Source: Nautilus pompilius
Lineage: Eukaryota; Mollusca; Cephalopoda; Nautilida; Nautilidae
Length of the DNA: 64,000 nucleotides
Direction of reading: 5' to 3'
NCBI GenBank assembly: GCA_018389105.1
Contig: JACATO010001447.1
Coordinates: forward strand, 310,001 to 374,000
Shown: piece by piece, positions 13,893 to 28,344 of the stretch
Numbering within the stretch: the stretch's first letter is position 1
Layout: every line of letters begins with the position of its first letter
Program-made: the position numbers and the translations under genes
Notes under the pieces: model-generated
Told to the model about the DNA's origin: nothing
What the model saw: the letters and a program-made list of their open reading frames with translations, nothing else
Database searches by the model: none

Positions 13893-16581
13893 TAATGATT
13901 TTTGCTTAATTAATTGCGGTATTGCTAAAAGTAACTCCACGTTGTCTTGACATAATAACCTGAAGATCTGTTATTACAGAATTTTGGTTCGTTTTAGAAA
14001 AAAACCCCCAGCAAACAGAGAAATAAATACAGGCAAAAGGTAAGATTTCTTATGTCAATAATCAGCCAAACCATATTTTGCAACACAAAAGCCGCTGCTC
14101 GCAGAATCAACGGGATCTTGTATTATGGTCCAGTCCAGTTTCCCATATTCGTGTGAGAGAATTTTAACAAATTTTGCCATATCGGAAGGAAGTAGATGAG
14201 TTGCTGCTCTAAGCTGGGGATGCGAACGTTTCTCAGGGGCTAGCTCTAAATTCTGTCAAGTCTTGGGAGTGCCAAGAGGAGAGGTTAAACCTTATCGTGG
14301 TCAAGCGTGAAAATGTAGAATGCACCATCCTCGGATAATATAAGCAGGCTGTCTCAGAATTCTTCTCTACTGCAAGGGTGGATGTGTCTTTAAAACGGCA
14401 AATGCAATCGGCGTAAATGAGACGTCCTTTGACGAAGATCAACTCTCCCATTTCCACCATGCCATATTGTAGAGCGTAGCGTATCATTCCAGCCTCCGTA
14501 CCTGACCGTATACCGAAGATACTCGGGTTTATTCCTGATGGGCGGGAATTCTGCACACTTCTCTGAGACCAAACTGGCGACGACGTTAAACTGTCCTCCG
14601 ACCCACCCATCGCCATTGACGGGGCGATGCCGGCGCGGGGACCCTAACGGTAGGCCGAAAGGCGGCGCTGTTGTGCTATTACTGCCAGAAGATTCGGTTA
14701 GCTTCACTCGGATGCAATTACCAGACCTGCGAGAAATATAGAGATCTTAAGCAGTCCATCGTCGATTCTGACCACCCCCTGAACGCCCCCCTATAAGACG
14801 ACCGCGGACAAACGGAGAAATACTGCGGGACTTACCTGCCTTTGACGTGAGGACGGTGCTCAGTGGCTATCGGGCCACCTTAATGCCCAGTTCCTGTATA
14901 ATAGCGCCTAAGATATGCTAATTTTTATCGGATACTTCTATCTACAGGGGTTTGCCAAATTAATACTGTATGTATAAACTTTATCGATTGGCATTTATTT
15001 TCATCTTTCTCGATATTGATTAAACTACATTAAACTAAATTAAAATAAATTTTCTAATGGAATTACCATGAAAGTGTTTGCGGCAGAACAATGCTTAACC
15101 CTGCCATCTGTTTATATTGAAAGTAAAGTTTAGCAAATATTAGATGAGATACGCGCTTGGAAATGTACCATCTCTTTAAAATATATATATATATATAAGA
15201 AAGCGGAATTTTTATTGTGATAGACAAAGCTAAAAAGCAAATTTTTTATTTGTCAAATCAGTTAATAGATTCCAGCTGCTGCCTGCCTTCTGTACCCACT
15301 GTTTTCCCCCCTGGACCACGTAAAACGTTGGTAATAGACGAAACTCGTGTGCGCCGAATTAGTGAAGACGTGTGAAGGTCTCTTTAAAATATCTTCTGCT
15401 GCACGAACTTTTCCGATCGGATGAAACCTTTACTGAGTGTCTCCGTTAACCGTAAGCACACCAATTAAAACAACGATGAGGATATTTTGATGAAAATGGT
15501 TTTGTGATTAAAGATCCGACAAACTTACTGCAAGAAGTTTTTTTTAATGCGTATTTATCTTCCAACAATATACCTTTAACGGTAACCAAGTTGTTTACAT
15601 AATATATGGGACTTAATTGTTCAGTGTGCATTTATAGCTGCCAGAATAATGTATGTTTCTTTATAAGGACATTTAATGACAGTGTGATTATCCACTAGGG
15701 AGCGCTATTAGTAGCCGTTATAAGAATAAATCACGTGTATCGTTTGTTGGTTTCATTAAAGAACGCATAATTTACTGAAAGTAACAGTTTCTGCTCACCA
15801 GTCTTCTCTCGACGAAGGTTCATCTTAGCTTCATCATTATCACACCTCGTACATCACGTGAACTGTCTTGCATATTTAATGCCAAGTAAGTACAAGGTAA
15901 AAATGGTGTTATCCGGGGGGGGTTGCTTGCGTCGGTGATTAAAAATAAATTGCTGATGGCATTTACGCGGTGCATTCTTCACATCCGGTGCGTGAATATG
16001 TGTGCGTTTTAATGAATACCAAGGCTGCATCGGAACACGATCGGGAAACCAGGACTTAGCAACGCCTGGCTTTCATCAATTGTGCCAAACAATCTTGGCC
16101 TGAAGGGCAACGAGGAAATCTTTTTGGCGATATTTTTTTTTTATTATTTGCAGAGAATACGAACAACATTCCTGTAACCCTTGCCCTACTATCCGAGCAC
16201 AGCAGGTAAAACATACACCATTTGGGCAGCATCATAGTGTGGAGCTTAATCCACCCTCGTCATATTAAACTTGAGCTCGATGGTTGTCCAAATTTCTTCC
16301 TATATTTCTTTTTTCTCTTTTTGAATGGGGACGGGTGCAAATTTCAATAAATATTAATGAAGCTATTCTTTAAAAGACTCAACGGTTTTCCGCCATTTTA
16401 GACGACACCGTCTCAGCTAGTGCGAGCTGGTTACCAGATGCAGGCGACACCCGCCGGATGTGAGAAGGGGTCGGAGTTCACATACAAGCAGACATCGGCT
16501 GACAGTCGAATGCGCCGACTATACATGTTCTGCTGTTGACCGTTATTTCGACGGTACTACGAGTAGTTTCGGAATAAACAG
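13893..16581. other. Non-coding stretch with GC-richer ORF cluster
   Basis: A GC-richer block at 14,230-14,900 carries overlapping minus-strand frames of 127 and 105 codons and a 67-codon plus frame. None matches a family I know. An (AT)n lies at about 15,180-15,196. I see no gene I can defend. Confidence 0.5.
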
Positions 16582-16610
16582 GTCTCTCTCTCTCTCTCTC
16601 TCTCGCCTCT

Positions 16611-16668
<58 letters not shown>
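16582..16668. repeat. (TC)n microsatellite
   Basis: About 40 CT units with two short interruptions. Confidence 0.95.
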
Positions 16669-16670
<2 letters not shown>

Positions 16671-17948
16671 AATTAGGGATGTATGCACGTAGGTGCAGCT
16701 TTCGCTCATGTATACGTACGTAACAGAGAACAAACGGGTGTAGTTTTCGGTTCCTGACAAATCTAGATTATCTCATTCCCACGAGTGCGTACTTTGATAC
16801 CGAAGTCACAGTCGCTCGGCGACTTGGGAAAGCTGTTTCTACTACATAACGAAACTCTTTGCCCTTTCCTCGACAAATTCGTTTTAACGACGGGTGTGTG
16901 TATGCTTCCTGGCGGCAGGCATTAGTCCTAATTACGATTGATTACTAGTAACTAGTTTCTTTTTTTACCGCACGGGAGTTGTTACTTCGAATCGACTAAG
17001 CGGAAGCAAAGGGCAGAACATCTTTCTTTGTCAACGGGGTCTAGCAATGATTTTACTGTTAGAACTCTCCGTCGATCATTTAATCAATGACAAACTTATT
17101 CTTTTGGGAAGCAGGGGTTGTACGTTGGTTTAAGAAAACAATAACAAACTGACAGTATTTGTTTACCAAATGCGGATAGGACTTTGGTTAGGCTTCATTT
17201 GGAGTAAGTGGTGGACGCCTGGCTAGAGTAATTATCGTAAAGGATGTGTACGTGTCTGATAGGAGGAGTGTGAGACCAGGCTGTTACAGCTGGTTGGTTA
17301 GGCAAACTGGTGCCAGCCGTTTCTTAAAGTAACGTGAACCATTTCGTGTGAAGTGGCGTAATTAAAGAAAGAGATGCGTATTTCGCCGAATAATTAAAAA
17401 CACAAATCAAATACACAGGCATAAAGATGATCAAAGAGCGAAGAATTAATGAAAACATTTTTGTTCGCTTTGTCTACAGGCGGCATTTTAACCAGAAAAG
17501 GGCAGGCTTAAATTTTGATATTAAATACTTCAGAAACTCGTTCGACCTGCGGTCGGATTTTACACCCACACGAACATATCTCCTTATAGGCCAAAATGTG
17601 CCAAACCATAGTTGACATTTCGTGCAGCAGGAAGCAATATATATATATAATACATGACATTACTAACGCAACAGCGAAAGTAGTAGTACTTCTGTGAAGG
17701 TTAAAGTCTAAGCCTGCGTATAGGATTACTCCTTTCCCCCTTTTCTTCTGCTTGTCTAATCGTTATAGCTAAGCGGAGTTATTCTAGGGTGCAAGAGAAA
17801 AAAGAAAGAGGAGAAGAGGAAAGAGGAGGGTGAAGACGACTAGATCATGAGAGCGAAAAGAGAGCTCTGGACCGACGGATTACATCGCGGAGAGATGAGC
17901 GATAGAACCCAGAGATGCGAGCTGTACAGAAGGGTCCTCGTCGATCTA
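16669..17948. other. Non-coding stretch, no gene seen
   Basis: Mixed sequence with an (AT)n near 17,637-17,649. No supported gene or element. Confidence 0.55.
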
Positions 17949-18162
17949 GCTCTCTCTCTCGCTACAATCGTCGAGCTTCTTCCATCGTTCTCTCTATCTC
18001 TCTCTCTCCAGATCTCTCTCTCTCTCTCGCATCTGTCCTCTCTCTAGATCTCTCTCTCTCTCTCGCTCTCTCTCTCTCCTCCATCTCTCTCTCTCTCTCT
18101 CTCTCTCCCATCTCTCTTACTCTCTCTCTCTCTCTCCATCTCTCTCTCTCTCTTATCTCTCT

Positions 18163-18212
<50 letters not shown>

Positions 18213-18228
18213 TCTTCTCTCTTCTCTC
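17949..18228. repeat. Long interrupted (CT)n tract
   Basis: About 280 bases of CT dinucleotides broken repeatedly by CAT, AGAT and CC variants. The 108-codon Ser/Leu frame is repeat translation. Confidence 0.95.
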
Positions 18229-21200
18229 ACAACAGCAGTAAAAATAAAATGAATAAATAAAGATGAGATTATGTTATACTCCATCATAGGAATTTAGTGT
18301 TTATATAAAGAGAATAGAAGATATGCAACAGTTAAATACAACAAAAGAGAGAGAAAAAGATACTCAAGCGATATATAAATCGTAATATGAGATGCGAACG
18401 ACAAATGAAATTACAACAAAATAAAATATATGTGGAATAGTAGATAATTAAAAGAAAAGGACAGGTAAAATGTAATGAAAGAGGACGATGAAATTCTGAC
18501 GTGTTGCCACTATGTTGTACTATATGCATACAGAGTACCTATTAACGAACTTAAGTTTAAAAATTAGAAACGTAACATGTCTACATAACGGATGAGCTTT
18601 AAAGTTACTTTTGCAATCGGTTGCTTATTATTCGCAGACTTCTGAGTGTCACGATAGATCTGTGGTCGATTTACCAATGTGCGTCGCGAGATACCTTCAA
18701 ATCCCGGTTGAAACATATCATTTGACTTACTTCCCTAAAACAGTTTCTTCCAGCTATTCTTCCCCATCCGTTCGCAAGTGTTTCTTTCCTCATATAAAAA
18801 TAAAGAGATTCGTTTGCAATTTCCCTGCTGCGGAACTGAATTATGTCACCGTGGTAGAGGACTAGAGCCATGCCCACTTTCCAATTTTAAGAGTGCATAC
18901 CTCCTGTAAGGAAGAAGAAAATGAAAAAAAAAAAGAAATATTCATTGGGGAGAAACCGAATTAAGGGACACTATGAAACATTTCAATTAACGAGTATCTT
19001 AAAACTCGCCTCTATCGCTAAAGAAGCTGTTCAGATTTCTTCTTATGCTTCAATTGGTGTTAGACATGAGAATTTTGCTTTCTGTGAGATGAAACGTGGA
19101 AAGTAATTTAGCAACATTCAAAGAAAGCATCTTGATGAGAGACAGAATCGGTGCTGATGTAGAAAAAAGATTCTTAGCCAAAGGATAAGGAAACATGGTA
19201 ATGGCACCAAGATCGATGTTTTAAAATTTAACAAAAAAAAAGAATTAAAAGCAAACCTAAATTCCGTGAGCCATCACAACACTAAAGAATAAATAGTTAA
19301 AAAAAAAACAAATTTTTAAATATTTGCTTAGTATGAAATTGTAGTAGTTACTTCTGTAAAATCTCTTTTGTAATTTGGTAAATCTGTATAGCTCTGCTTA
19401 ATGCCAGATTTCACATATTTACAAAGCAATTATGAGCGATGTTTTGAACTTCAGTTATTATCTTTAAAATCTTTAAGTTCTACAAATGATCAGAATTAAT
19501 CTTGGTATCTTACAAAAGCTCATCTTGACGCCGTGTTTAGTGTAGCATTTAGTATTTTTCATAGCTGATAGAATTTAGTTTTTTTTTTTAAAATTATTTA
19601 TGGCAGTTATTGACGATGAAGTGAGGACGAATTTTCCTTGGGTGCGCGGCTACCGTCCAAATGCTACTTCTTTAAGAAAGATTACAGTAGAAATTACTGT
19701 GCCAATCACTGGACATTTTAATTAACTATGACATTGCTTATTCCCATGCAGAACTATCTCCAACCTGTAATGGCGTAATGACGAAGAGTTCCCATTTAGA
19801 GCATTAATCAGTTTTAGTTTACCTGGGATGCTAGGGTACTTCTGTAGATGACCAGAAGGAAGGACATTCACACGTGGTCACATAAACGCCTCCTGACGAT
19901 CGCCTTATTTTTTTTTTCAAAAGAATTTAAAGTGCTTCGCTGCTAAGCTTTCTCAATGTATAGGATATGACTATTTTAGCAGTAAACCAATCAGAAACAC
20001 TCTTTTATTATGTCTTGGTACGTGTCAAGTTATGTAATAAAAAAACTGCTAGCAACGAATGAGAGTGGCTGTTTTTTACAACAAGTTCGAGAAGGTTACC
20101 CCGGTCACAATGTGTGGCCTGCAGCAGCAAGACAGTTAATAAAATCATTAAAGATGAACTTCCGTTTATTTAGATTCCTTAACGATAAGATATCTTCGGT
20201 TCATATGACGATGACAAACATCGAGAAAATCAGAAGAAAAAAAACTGGGCTTTGGTTTCAACTAACTCAGTAACCTAATCTAGATCATTCTAAGTCAAGC
20301 AAAGCATTAAGCCTTGTTTGGCTACATACCCGAGCATTCTGAGGTTCGGTTAGGAAAACATCTACATATAGTTGCTTTATGTGCAGACTAGAGTATATCT
20401 GTGCTTTAAATGTATCTGAAACAATATATCCATTTTATCTGAACAGAAAAGCGTAGTCATACATAGAAATACCATTGAATCTGTTGAATTATACATCTTA
20501 ATTTGTGTCCACTGAAGAATAATTAGTTTCCGTGAAGTGCTGGATAATATCAACCATTTTACCAAATTCTTCAGACCGAGAAACCATATAATCTTTAAAT
20601 GGTTTACCACTCAAGAGTGAATGTTTATTCTGACAGAAATAACTTTAACAGACATGGGTATTATCAATTATAAAAGTAATCCTGCATTGCGTCCGCGTCA
20701 ACGTAATAACAAATCAATATCATTAATTATCTTAACTTTCTCTTCCATCATTTTGCCTGGAGAAATGTTTTAAAATTAACGGTAGCGAAGAAAATACAAT
20801 CAGAGCCTGCTAATTCAGCACAGATTGAGCTATTGGTGCTTCTAGGCTGTGAATCCCAAATGTTATAAGTAAGGTAAAAATTGGCCTGGCATGCGAAGAG
20901 TTAAAGAGACACGACTGAAAAATTGCATACATAAATCTGATGATTTGTTCTGATATCAGTGATTTTTTTATCGCACGAATGAGAAGAATTTAAAATAAAA
21001 TAAATATATCATTCCAGGTTTCAAGAAAATACCCAAACGTTGATGTGATATAGTTTTCAAAAGAAGATGTTGAAAACATTCCTCGATACAACTGTCCATA
21101 AAGAGAGAGAGAGAAAATTAACAGGAAATCAGAACTGTTTGGAATATTTTTTTTAGTACAAATTTAAAAAGTGTGTGCATCAGATGAAAACCTGGCAATC

Positions 21201-23890
21201 CAGAGAAAAGACTGTAAATGTCGCGTAAGTTCCACGAAAATACGGTATTTTTTGTTTGCGTGTAAAGGTGAAATAAAGATGAATTTTTAACCATCGATTG
21301 TGTCATATGAAATTTCTATAAATTTGGAGCCTTGAAGACGGGGCACTCTGATCGAGTTATTTATAGATATTTTAATGAGATGTAATCTAACCTGAGTGGT
21401 GATTTCAGCAATAAGATATTAGACGTTGATTGGGAATATTTTTAAGGAATTACCTTTGCTGGGCTAAATGACATGGAGTTCCTCCCTAATGTAAATGTTT
21501 CTGGAATGGGATAATTTATAAAAGGAAGCTTTGCTGATCTTGTTTTGGTTTCTTTTGAAACTATAAACAAACAATCTTTTTACAGCACCAAGAAGTCAAG
21601 CACTGTTTTTATGTCCTAATCTGCCTGGTGTAAGTTGCTCGTGGAGAAGTCCTAATACCTGTGCAAACTTAAGTTTACTGCTTTTGTTTTAGTTCTCGTT
21701 GAAATCACGCAATCGCTTGGCACGGAAACGATAGCCTAATCAACTTGAACTCTGACAGCTTTAAAGAATGAACCTGGTAGAGCTTTTTTTTTGTGATAGG
21801 AGGCGAGAGGAAACTTGTGTTCTCGGAGGATAACCGAGTGAAGCGGGCTTGTAAGACAAAAACGTGGGGGGGGGAGAGAAAAATCTCTCCATCGACGAGA
21901 TGATATAGAGCTCGAACAACAATTGCACCATGGCGAACGAGAACGCTGCGTGATAAACCAACATCAAAGCTGTGTTTGGCCCCAGACTGGCTGTCAGATA
22001 CTTCATAGCCTTATTTCCAAATATTCTTTTACGTTTTTCGCGAGACAGCTCTTTTTTGGGTGGTGATGAATAATCCAACGTCGTTTAATATTCTACTGCC
22101 ATAAATGAATGTGTAACGATTCAAAATCACTGCTATGGCATGGAGAAAACGTTTAAATATTGCACCATGTTGCTAACAGGTCATTAGAGTATTCATTATT
22201 ATTACTGATTAGCTTAATTTCTACCCGCATAATTCTATGTAATAAATACTAGACAGTATTTACCCATATATATATATTTTTCCTACCAGTGTCCATGTGT
22301 TGAAGCAGTGGACGAGGAAGTGTAGTGACTTTCCCTTTTAAAGAAGCATTAATTAAATTGTGTTGGCGGAAACTGACAGCCTTTTAATTAAATGTGCAAT
22401 AACCTTTGCCCCGAAAGAAAGGGATTTGGACTTGTCACGAGGTAGTCGTATCGGCGAGTATCCCATCGCCAAACACTGATAGATGCGGATGGAATCTAAA
22501 TAACAGCTTACACATCGCGACAGTGGTAACGTTAGCTTTAAAATCGTCCCTGGCAGACTTTGACAAAGTTCGTACTTATTTCCATTTAATTTCAAATGAT
22601 AACTGAGAGCGTCCGAAGCAGTTAAGTATTGTATGACGTCACATTAAGGCTCTGAGATCTGGGTTTTACTTCTGAGACTATTGCGTTTCCACAAGGGTTT
22701 AATCTTCAAATTTTCTTTCGGATGATCGTGGAATCAACGCGTATGTTCTCTCAGAAACCTGGTTTACGTTGCTTTCCTTTACTAGTCGAGGAGCAGCTGT
22801 ATTCGATTATCGAAGTATTGTCAAAATGCCGTTACAGTTGTCTGCAGAATTAAACTTATTAAATAAATAATGAAACTTTTTTAAATGAATAATTTCCTTT
22901 TCAATCTGTTTGGTTAGTGATTTCGTCTTCAGCGTCATGTGGCAGATAACAGATCGGTCTTTAAATTTCCGTTTGATTTAATGCTAAACGTTTTTCTCAA
23001 CTACAGTTTTATCATTAAGTTATTTCTGTCTGATTCTTGGAACCTTTTATCCATATCTCATGATTCCAAGCTTAAGATTTACTTTATCCGAATGAATTTC
23101 TGGGCAGCTTAGTCGTATCAAGCTATTAGCGGGAATTTTGATAGAACCAATGAGTTCAATGACAAGATATAGTGTTTCACACTTCCCTTTAATTAACTTC
23201 TGATAACATTCATCATCACGTTACATTTAGTTTAAAATCCAAACAACAGCTTTATAAAATTTTATGTATAAAAACGAATACAATCTGATAATGTAACTCC
23301 TTCCCTAGACGAGGACACACAAAATGCCTTCGCATGTTATCTAAATTATCTGAATTTGCACGGCCAGGTTTTGCTGAATACCTTTTTTAATGGCAAAAAA
23401 CTGTTACTTAGCAGGCGACTTGAAGGATTGCAAAAAAAAAGAAAGAAAGAGGCGAAACCTTTTCCAAGGATTAAACAAAGTCTTTTCATCGCAGTTATTT
23501 TCTTTGACAATAGCATTTACATTTTACGACCCAAGTTCTCTGCGTACGTACATTAGACACTAACGTCAAAGATTAGACGCTTTTTGGGATATTCTATTAA
23601 TCGGTTTAATTTAATTTAAAATATACCCCACGGACCGGTCTGACGTAAACTGCAGCTCATAGTTTGTGTTTTTATTTTTTTAACACACTGACTAACTCAA
23701 CTGAGACGAGGCACTTGCTAGCATCTGTTACTATAGATACGTATCGATAAAACTCATCTGATGCGAGCCGGCTTTCAAAGGTTTGCTAGCCACGTCGAAC
23801 ACCATGTTTACAGGTCTTAGCCGTGAGCTCGCTTTAACAAAAACATTAAAATAATCAATTGACTTTCTCTAAAGTTTGGTTTCTGCGTGT
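18229..23890. other. Long AT-rich non-coding stretch
   Basis: About 5.7 kb with no gene I can support. The longest frames (84 codons at 18,611-18,865 plus; 105 codons at 21,761-22,078 minus; 87 codons at 20,010-20,273 plus) lack domains, good splice contexts and biased composition. It could be intron or intergenic DNA. Confidence 0.6.
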
Positions 23891-24446
23891 TTTTCGCGCC
23901 CCGGTATTCGCGGGGGTTACGTCCCTTGAGCACCCGCGAATATTGGACGTGGTCCATAAAAATGCCTATAGACGTCAAAATATAACGTAAAATATAATAA
24001 AAAAATATAAGTAAATATATAATAATAATTTAATAAAAAATACAACACTCAGCGAAACACTCGAGATGGCTACACGCGGTAAAGTGGGATGATGCTGGGC
24101 TGCATCTGCCTGAGACAGCGCCTCGTGGGCAGCAGCCAATCAGCAGCGAGGAGAAATGAATACCGCTCTCGGATTGGCTACTTTCAAACCTCCTGCCAAT
24201 AGCGTTTGTTTTATATTGATATTTTGCTGAATTTACGTTAAAATTAGTAAATTATATTGTTATTAATAATTTAGCGTTAAAAAGCGTGAAAAAAAATATA
24301 TTGTCACGAAAAAAGCCATAAAAAAATCGCGGAAGATATTGCGATTCCGCGAATATGCGGGGGTTTCCACGAACAATTATTAGTTAGATTCTAAGGAAAA
24401 TTCCGCGAATAACCGGGGCCGCGATTACGCGGGGGTCGACTGTATA
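23891..24446. mobile_element. MITE-like DNA transposon with hairpin ends
   Basis: About 550 bp bounded by related GC-rich termini around an AT-rich centre. The left end reads CGCCCCGGTATTCGCGG. The right end, reverse-complemented, contains GCCCCGGTTATTCGCGG, followed outward by CCCCCGCGTAATCGCGG and ending CAGTCGAC at a TA-rich flank (GTCGACTGTATATATA). The left arm folds on itself: TATTCGCGG pairs perfectly with CCGCGAATA about 20 bases on. CCGCGAATA recurs twice at the right end. The interior has CAGCCAATCAGC and GGATTGGCTA (inverted CCAAT boxes) but no transposase. The TA flank and termini suggest a Tc1/mariner (pogo/Tigger-like) non-autonomous element. The left end may lack its outermost bases. 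Confidence 0.62.
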
Positions 24447-25303
24447 TATAATCCTATCGAGAAGGCTGACGTGTTGCCGTCGTTTGTGCGGCTGTGTCAG
24501 CCAGGAGTTATTTTCTCTCGCGTCGTAAAACCGTATCAAACATGGAAATGTCTGCGGACACGGAATACAGAGGGTGGCGCCCTTTGATTGGAACGGCTTA
24601 CGGTCGGATGCAACTGTCACATGCAAGTCCAACGGAACTTTCATTCATCGCCCGCGGGTTTCTTCCAGAAGTATGGAAACACCTTCGGCATCTGTGCAAG
24701 GGGGTGGGGTGGTGGGTGGTGGGATGTGGCATCAAACCGCCAACATTAAATGTATTAGTTGTGTCCCATTGAACAGCTCCTCCAGGAAAATTGTCCCAAA
24801 CTCCTACCACCCATTTAATCAAAGCATCACCAGTGACGCTTCCAACCCTGACGGCATCAAGTCGCTCACTACAGAAAATCAATACGCTGTACATTAAAGC
24901 GATATTTCCCAGTCCGATCGCGCCATAGCAGCACGCGGCGACAGTAACCCGACTAATTCCTTATTTTGAGACATTCCCCATTGCTGTTGGTTTTAATTCT
25001 AAGATCAGATCTTGTAATCGCTCTGGTGTATTTAAATCTAAAGAAAAAACACACACACAAAGATACAAGCTGACCAGTAATGGTAACGATCGGTAAATTT
25101 CCGAGAAAGAAAACACTGGTAGATACTGAACATTTAAAATTTCATAGAGTATTTAAAACAAGCGGATAGTCAGACCAACAGCTGATTGTTTAGCAGTCAT
25201 AATGAAAAGTTTCTGCAGACGAAAGTCTTTTCCTTGTATTCCCCTTCGGTCTACGCAAACCAGCGCGGATAGACAAACTTAGCAGTGTAATTTGACACAC
25301 GCG
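24447..25303. other. Non-coding stretch, no gene seen
   Basis: Contains overlapping frames on both strands at 24,494-24,897 (92-107 codons) in a GC-richer patch. They lack recognisable motifs and overlap each other on opposite strands. No gene supported. Confidence 0.5.
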
Positions 25304-25348
25304 CCACACACAACACACACACACACACCACACACACACACACACACA
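25304..25348. repeat. (CA)n microsatellite
   Basis: About 22 CA units with one CCA interruption. Confidence 0.92.
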
Positions 25349-27079
25349 TTAATGCCTAAGTGCAAACAGTGGGGAATGGAAAGCATTTTTATGAGTGTAA
25401 AGAGGATGGAGATTTTTATGTTACGACACACTATACTCACTACATCAAGGATAGACGGTCGATTGGACTGGTTAACCCCACTATCTTCGTAGCGGCCCCT
25501 AACGTCTCGGATTTCGGATGTAATTTCAAATAGTCTAGACTGGCTAGATTGCTGTGAGACGCTTCAAGCGGAGTTTTGAGCCCAAAAGGGATAAAGGTGC
25601 TAGACTGAAATGCTAGCCTTGTGTTGATATTAGTTGATGGTCAAGAGACGGTAATGCATACGTAAAAAATACTTCACAAAACCGAATGAAGCAGACAGGG
25701 CCGAGGCGGTGGTGGGGGGGGAGAGGCTGTTTCGGGTAGAGTCATGGTGTAGGTTTCTCTTCGTATAAGCTGCATAGGTTTCTCTTTGTATAAGCCGCAC
25801 ACTTTCAACATCGTGGTCCTATGAACCTGCGACACTGGGACAAAAACGTTACTAATAAAACTACAAGGTCTATTACCGGAATCCGGAATTGTCCTTTACA
25901 AAATTTACCTACACTGATCAATATTAAACAACTGTTTCTGAAATCAGTTTTTTTTTTTTTTTTGGTGGGGATCAGGGAAGTAAAATCGCCAAAACCTGTT
26001 GATAAGCTCCAAATTCAATTTGGTAAATTCCGCTCATTCTGGAAGCCGCTGTACCTTTATTTATTTTTCTTTTTTTCTGGGGTCTATTTTAGACAACATA
26101 TCGCGAAAGCCCTTCCGGAAACTCCATCCGCCAGTCCTGCCCCTCCCTGGAGGGAGTGACTCGGTGATGCCTCGCGATTTTATGTATTATAACTACTCTT
26201 CGTCGCGTTAATTCGTGGCTTTAGATCCGCCAGTTAGTTTGGGTGAGTAGAGTATCCTCCTAAAACTAACATCCTTTTATCTAGTTGATTAAGGTGAACA
26301 CTGGAGACAACCTTTACTTGGTATTTGTGCTTACCATCTCGAGTATTTAATGCTAGCCAAAATCCCATATAAATATCTGTAGATGTTCGTGATGGGCAAA
26401 GAACACAGTTGCGGAAGTTGATCACATTTTTACCCCATATTAAAAAAAAAAAGCATCTTCTACTTTTCTACGCATCTGGACTGTAGCCGCTACTAAGCCC
26501 AGTCCAGCTGTACTCACGTCATCCTACCAGTGCGGCCAGCGACGACAAAGAAAGCGAAGTCTCGAGTCACAGAAATATCTAATACCTCCCAGAATATAAA
26601 ACAACAGCTAAATCCCATGTCTAGCATAGAACACCAAGATGTTCAGTTTGTAGTCTTTAGTACTGGGGGGGGGAGATTTATATGCCAACGCCACGCAGTT
26701 TTATTCGAACGTGACAAATTGTCACAATGATCGATGACTGGTGGCGATTTTTATTACCCACGAAATCATTGCGGTGCCAGTTTCTGTTTACTTTTACAAT
26801 TTATACGGTTCGTCTGAGTCCCCGACTCATTATTTAGTGCGAGTTCCGTATAATGCCGAGGGAACTTTCCGTGAGCGGGTAATCTAATTACTTGGTAAAA
26901 TATTACTAACACGGTCATTTAAATAGCATTTTTCGTTTTACAATATTTCAAAATTATTCTAATGTGAAACGGGATTAAAGATAGCATATATATATACACG
27001 GTGACTGATCATTAATCAAAGTAATTTAAATATTCATGTTTCAGTAACAAAGCAATACAGAAAACTACTTTTACATCAT
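25349..27079. other. Non-coding stretch, no gene seen
   Basis: Mixed sequence with a T-run near 25,949-25,964. Frames of 112 and 70 codons at 25,821-26,211 run through T-rich sequence and carry no motifs. Confidence 0.5.
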
Positions 27080-27640
27080 TTTAATCAGCATCATAACGCG
27101 AAAGGCAGACACCTGCGACGTACACGACATTTAAACAACTTCTCCGCCTCCTCGCTCCTCTGCAGATCGAGACACATTCCCGCACGTCTCGGGAAAGGTC
27201 CTCCTCGTCATCTCCGTTCCTATATTTTCTTCGAGGCATAAATCGCGTGCGCGGCCTGTCAGCGTCTGCAGCCCCGAGGCACACACACATATATCGCAGG
27301 ATATCGGAGGCCCTTGGACGGAAAACGACCCTACCTCGGGTGCGTGCGACAGTTCCTGGGTTTCCTTGGGCGCGAACCGATCGTTTTCCTACCCGAACGG
27401 GGCCAGACCAGCAGCAGCCGTGAGTCTTCTCCGAACGCATATCTCCCGACGAGACTGGACTGTTTTCCCTCACGGAAGACTCCCCGCGCAGTTTTCCGCG
27501 CCGCCGTCATTGAACTACAGCCGCACATCTTCGAGTAACTCCGAACACGTGACGCGCTCGTTCCTCCGCCATTTTCCCGCAGTCGCTAAAATATCGCCAC
27601 CTGGCGGTTCAACTTTTAAACCAACCGCTGTCAAGCACTG
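27080..27640. promoter_or_regulatory. CpG-rich island, possible promoter or first-exon area
   Basis: A block visibly richer in G, C and CpG than its surroundings, with repeated CGCG, TCGG and CACGTG motifs (for example CACGTGACGCG near 27,546). Overlapping frames on both strands (130 codons minus at 27,081-27,473; 91 codons plus at 27,366-27,641) are expected in GC-rich DNA and show no domain. Together with a second CpG-rich patch about 800 bases downstream it could mark a transcription start. There is no transcript evidence, and no TATA box or initiator is evident. Confidence 0.3.
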
Positions 27641-28344
27641 ATTACTCTAAGGTTCCTTCATTACCACTGATCAGCTGCGTCTGTTTTGTAATCTACGGAA
27701 CCTTGTCCATTGTAACACAAAATATGGTAAACCTTAGCACAGGTATTTTTCTTGGTAAGGCTTAAAAAAATAACAATCTTGCAGAATTAATGGACTAATG
27801 ACAACCTGTATTCTAATCTCTCAAAATATATTCCTGTTTACTTATCTAATTACGCTGTTTCCATTATGCGGAAGCCGCTTACTTTTAACATACATTAAAG
27901 TAAAAATTTAATTCTATATTCGCATACTTTAGTAAAGTTAACCCTTTTCAATTCCTTAACAACAAATCGAATTTTGTTTTCTTTATCCTGATTTAGGTGC
28001 AGTTATTTAGTTTTAGTAATGAGGCCATATCCGGCATTTGTCAGCTGCCCTCTCCCAAATAAAAAAAGCTTGTAGTATAGGTAATTGTAATTCGTGTATT
28101 TGCCTTCACGTGTAACTCTGCCTTGTTCTTCGTGCACTAAGACTGGAAACTACTGCAGCTGAGGCCGACAAAGAATGATCTTGCTAAGGCTATCCCACTA
28201 ATATATCTTAATTAGTACAATTGCACATATAAGCGGATTACAATGTCACAAACTGTGACGTCCACACCTGACACCGGTTAATAAATTCGTGCATCACCGG
28301 AATGATGAAGGACAGCATTCACTTGCCCGCATTCTCCGTCAAAC

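Noticed and set aside
14233..14707. 127- and 105-codon minus-strand frames with a donor-like CAG/GTACGG near 14,500
   Set aside because: Two overlapping registers, no recognised family, and no acceptor or companion exon found.
27081..27473. 130-codon minus frame in a CpG-rich block
   Set aside because: Arg-rich composition expected from GC-rich DNA; no motif, and plus-strand frames of similar length overlap it.
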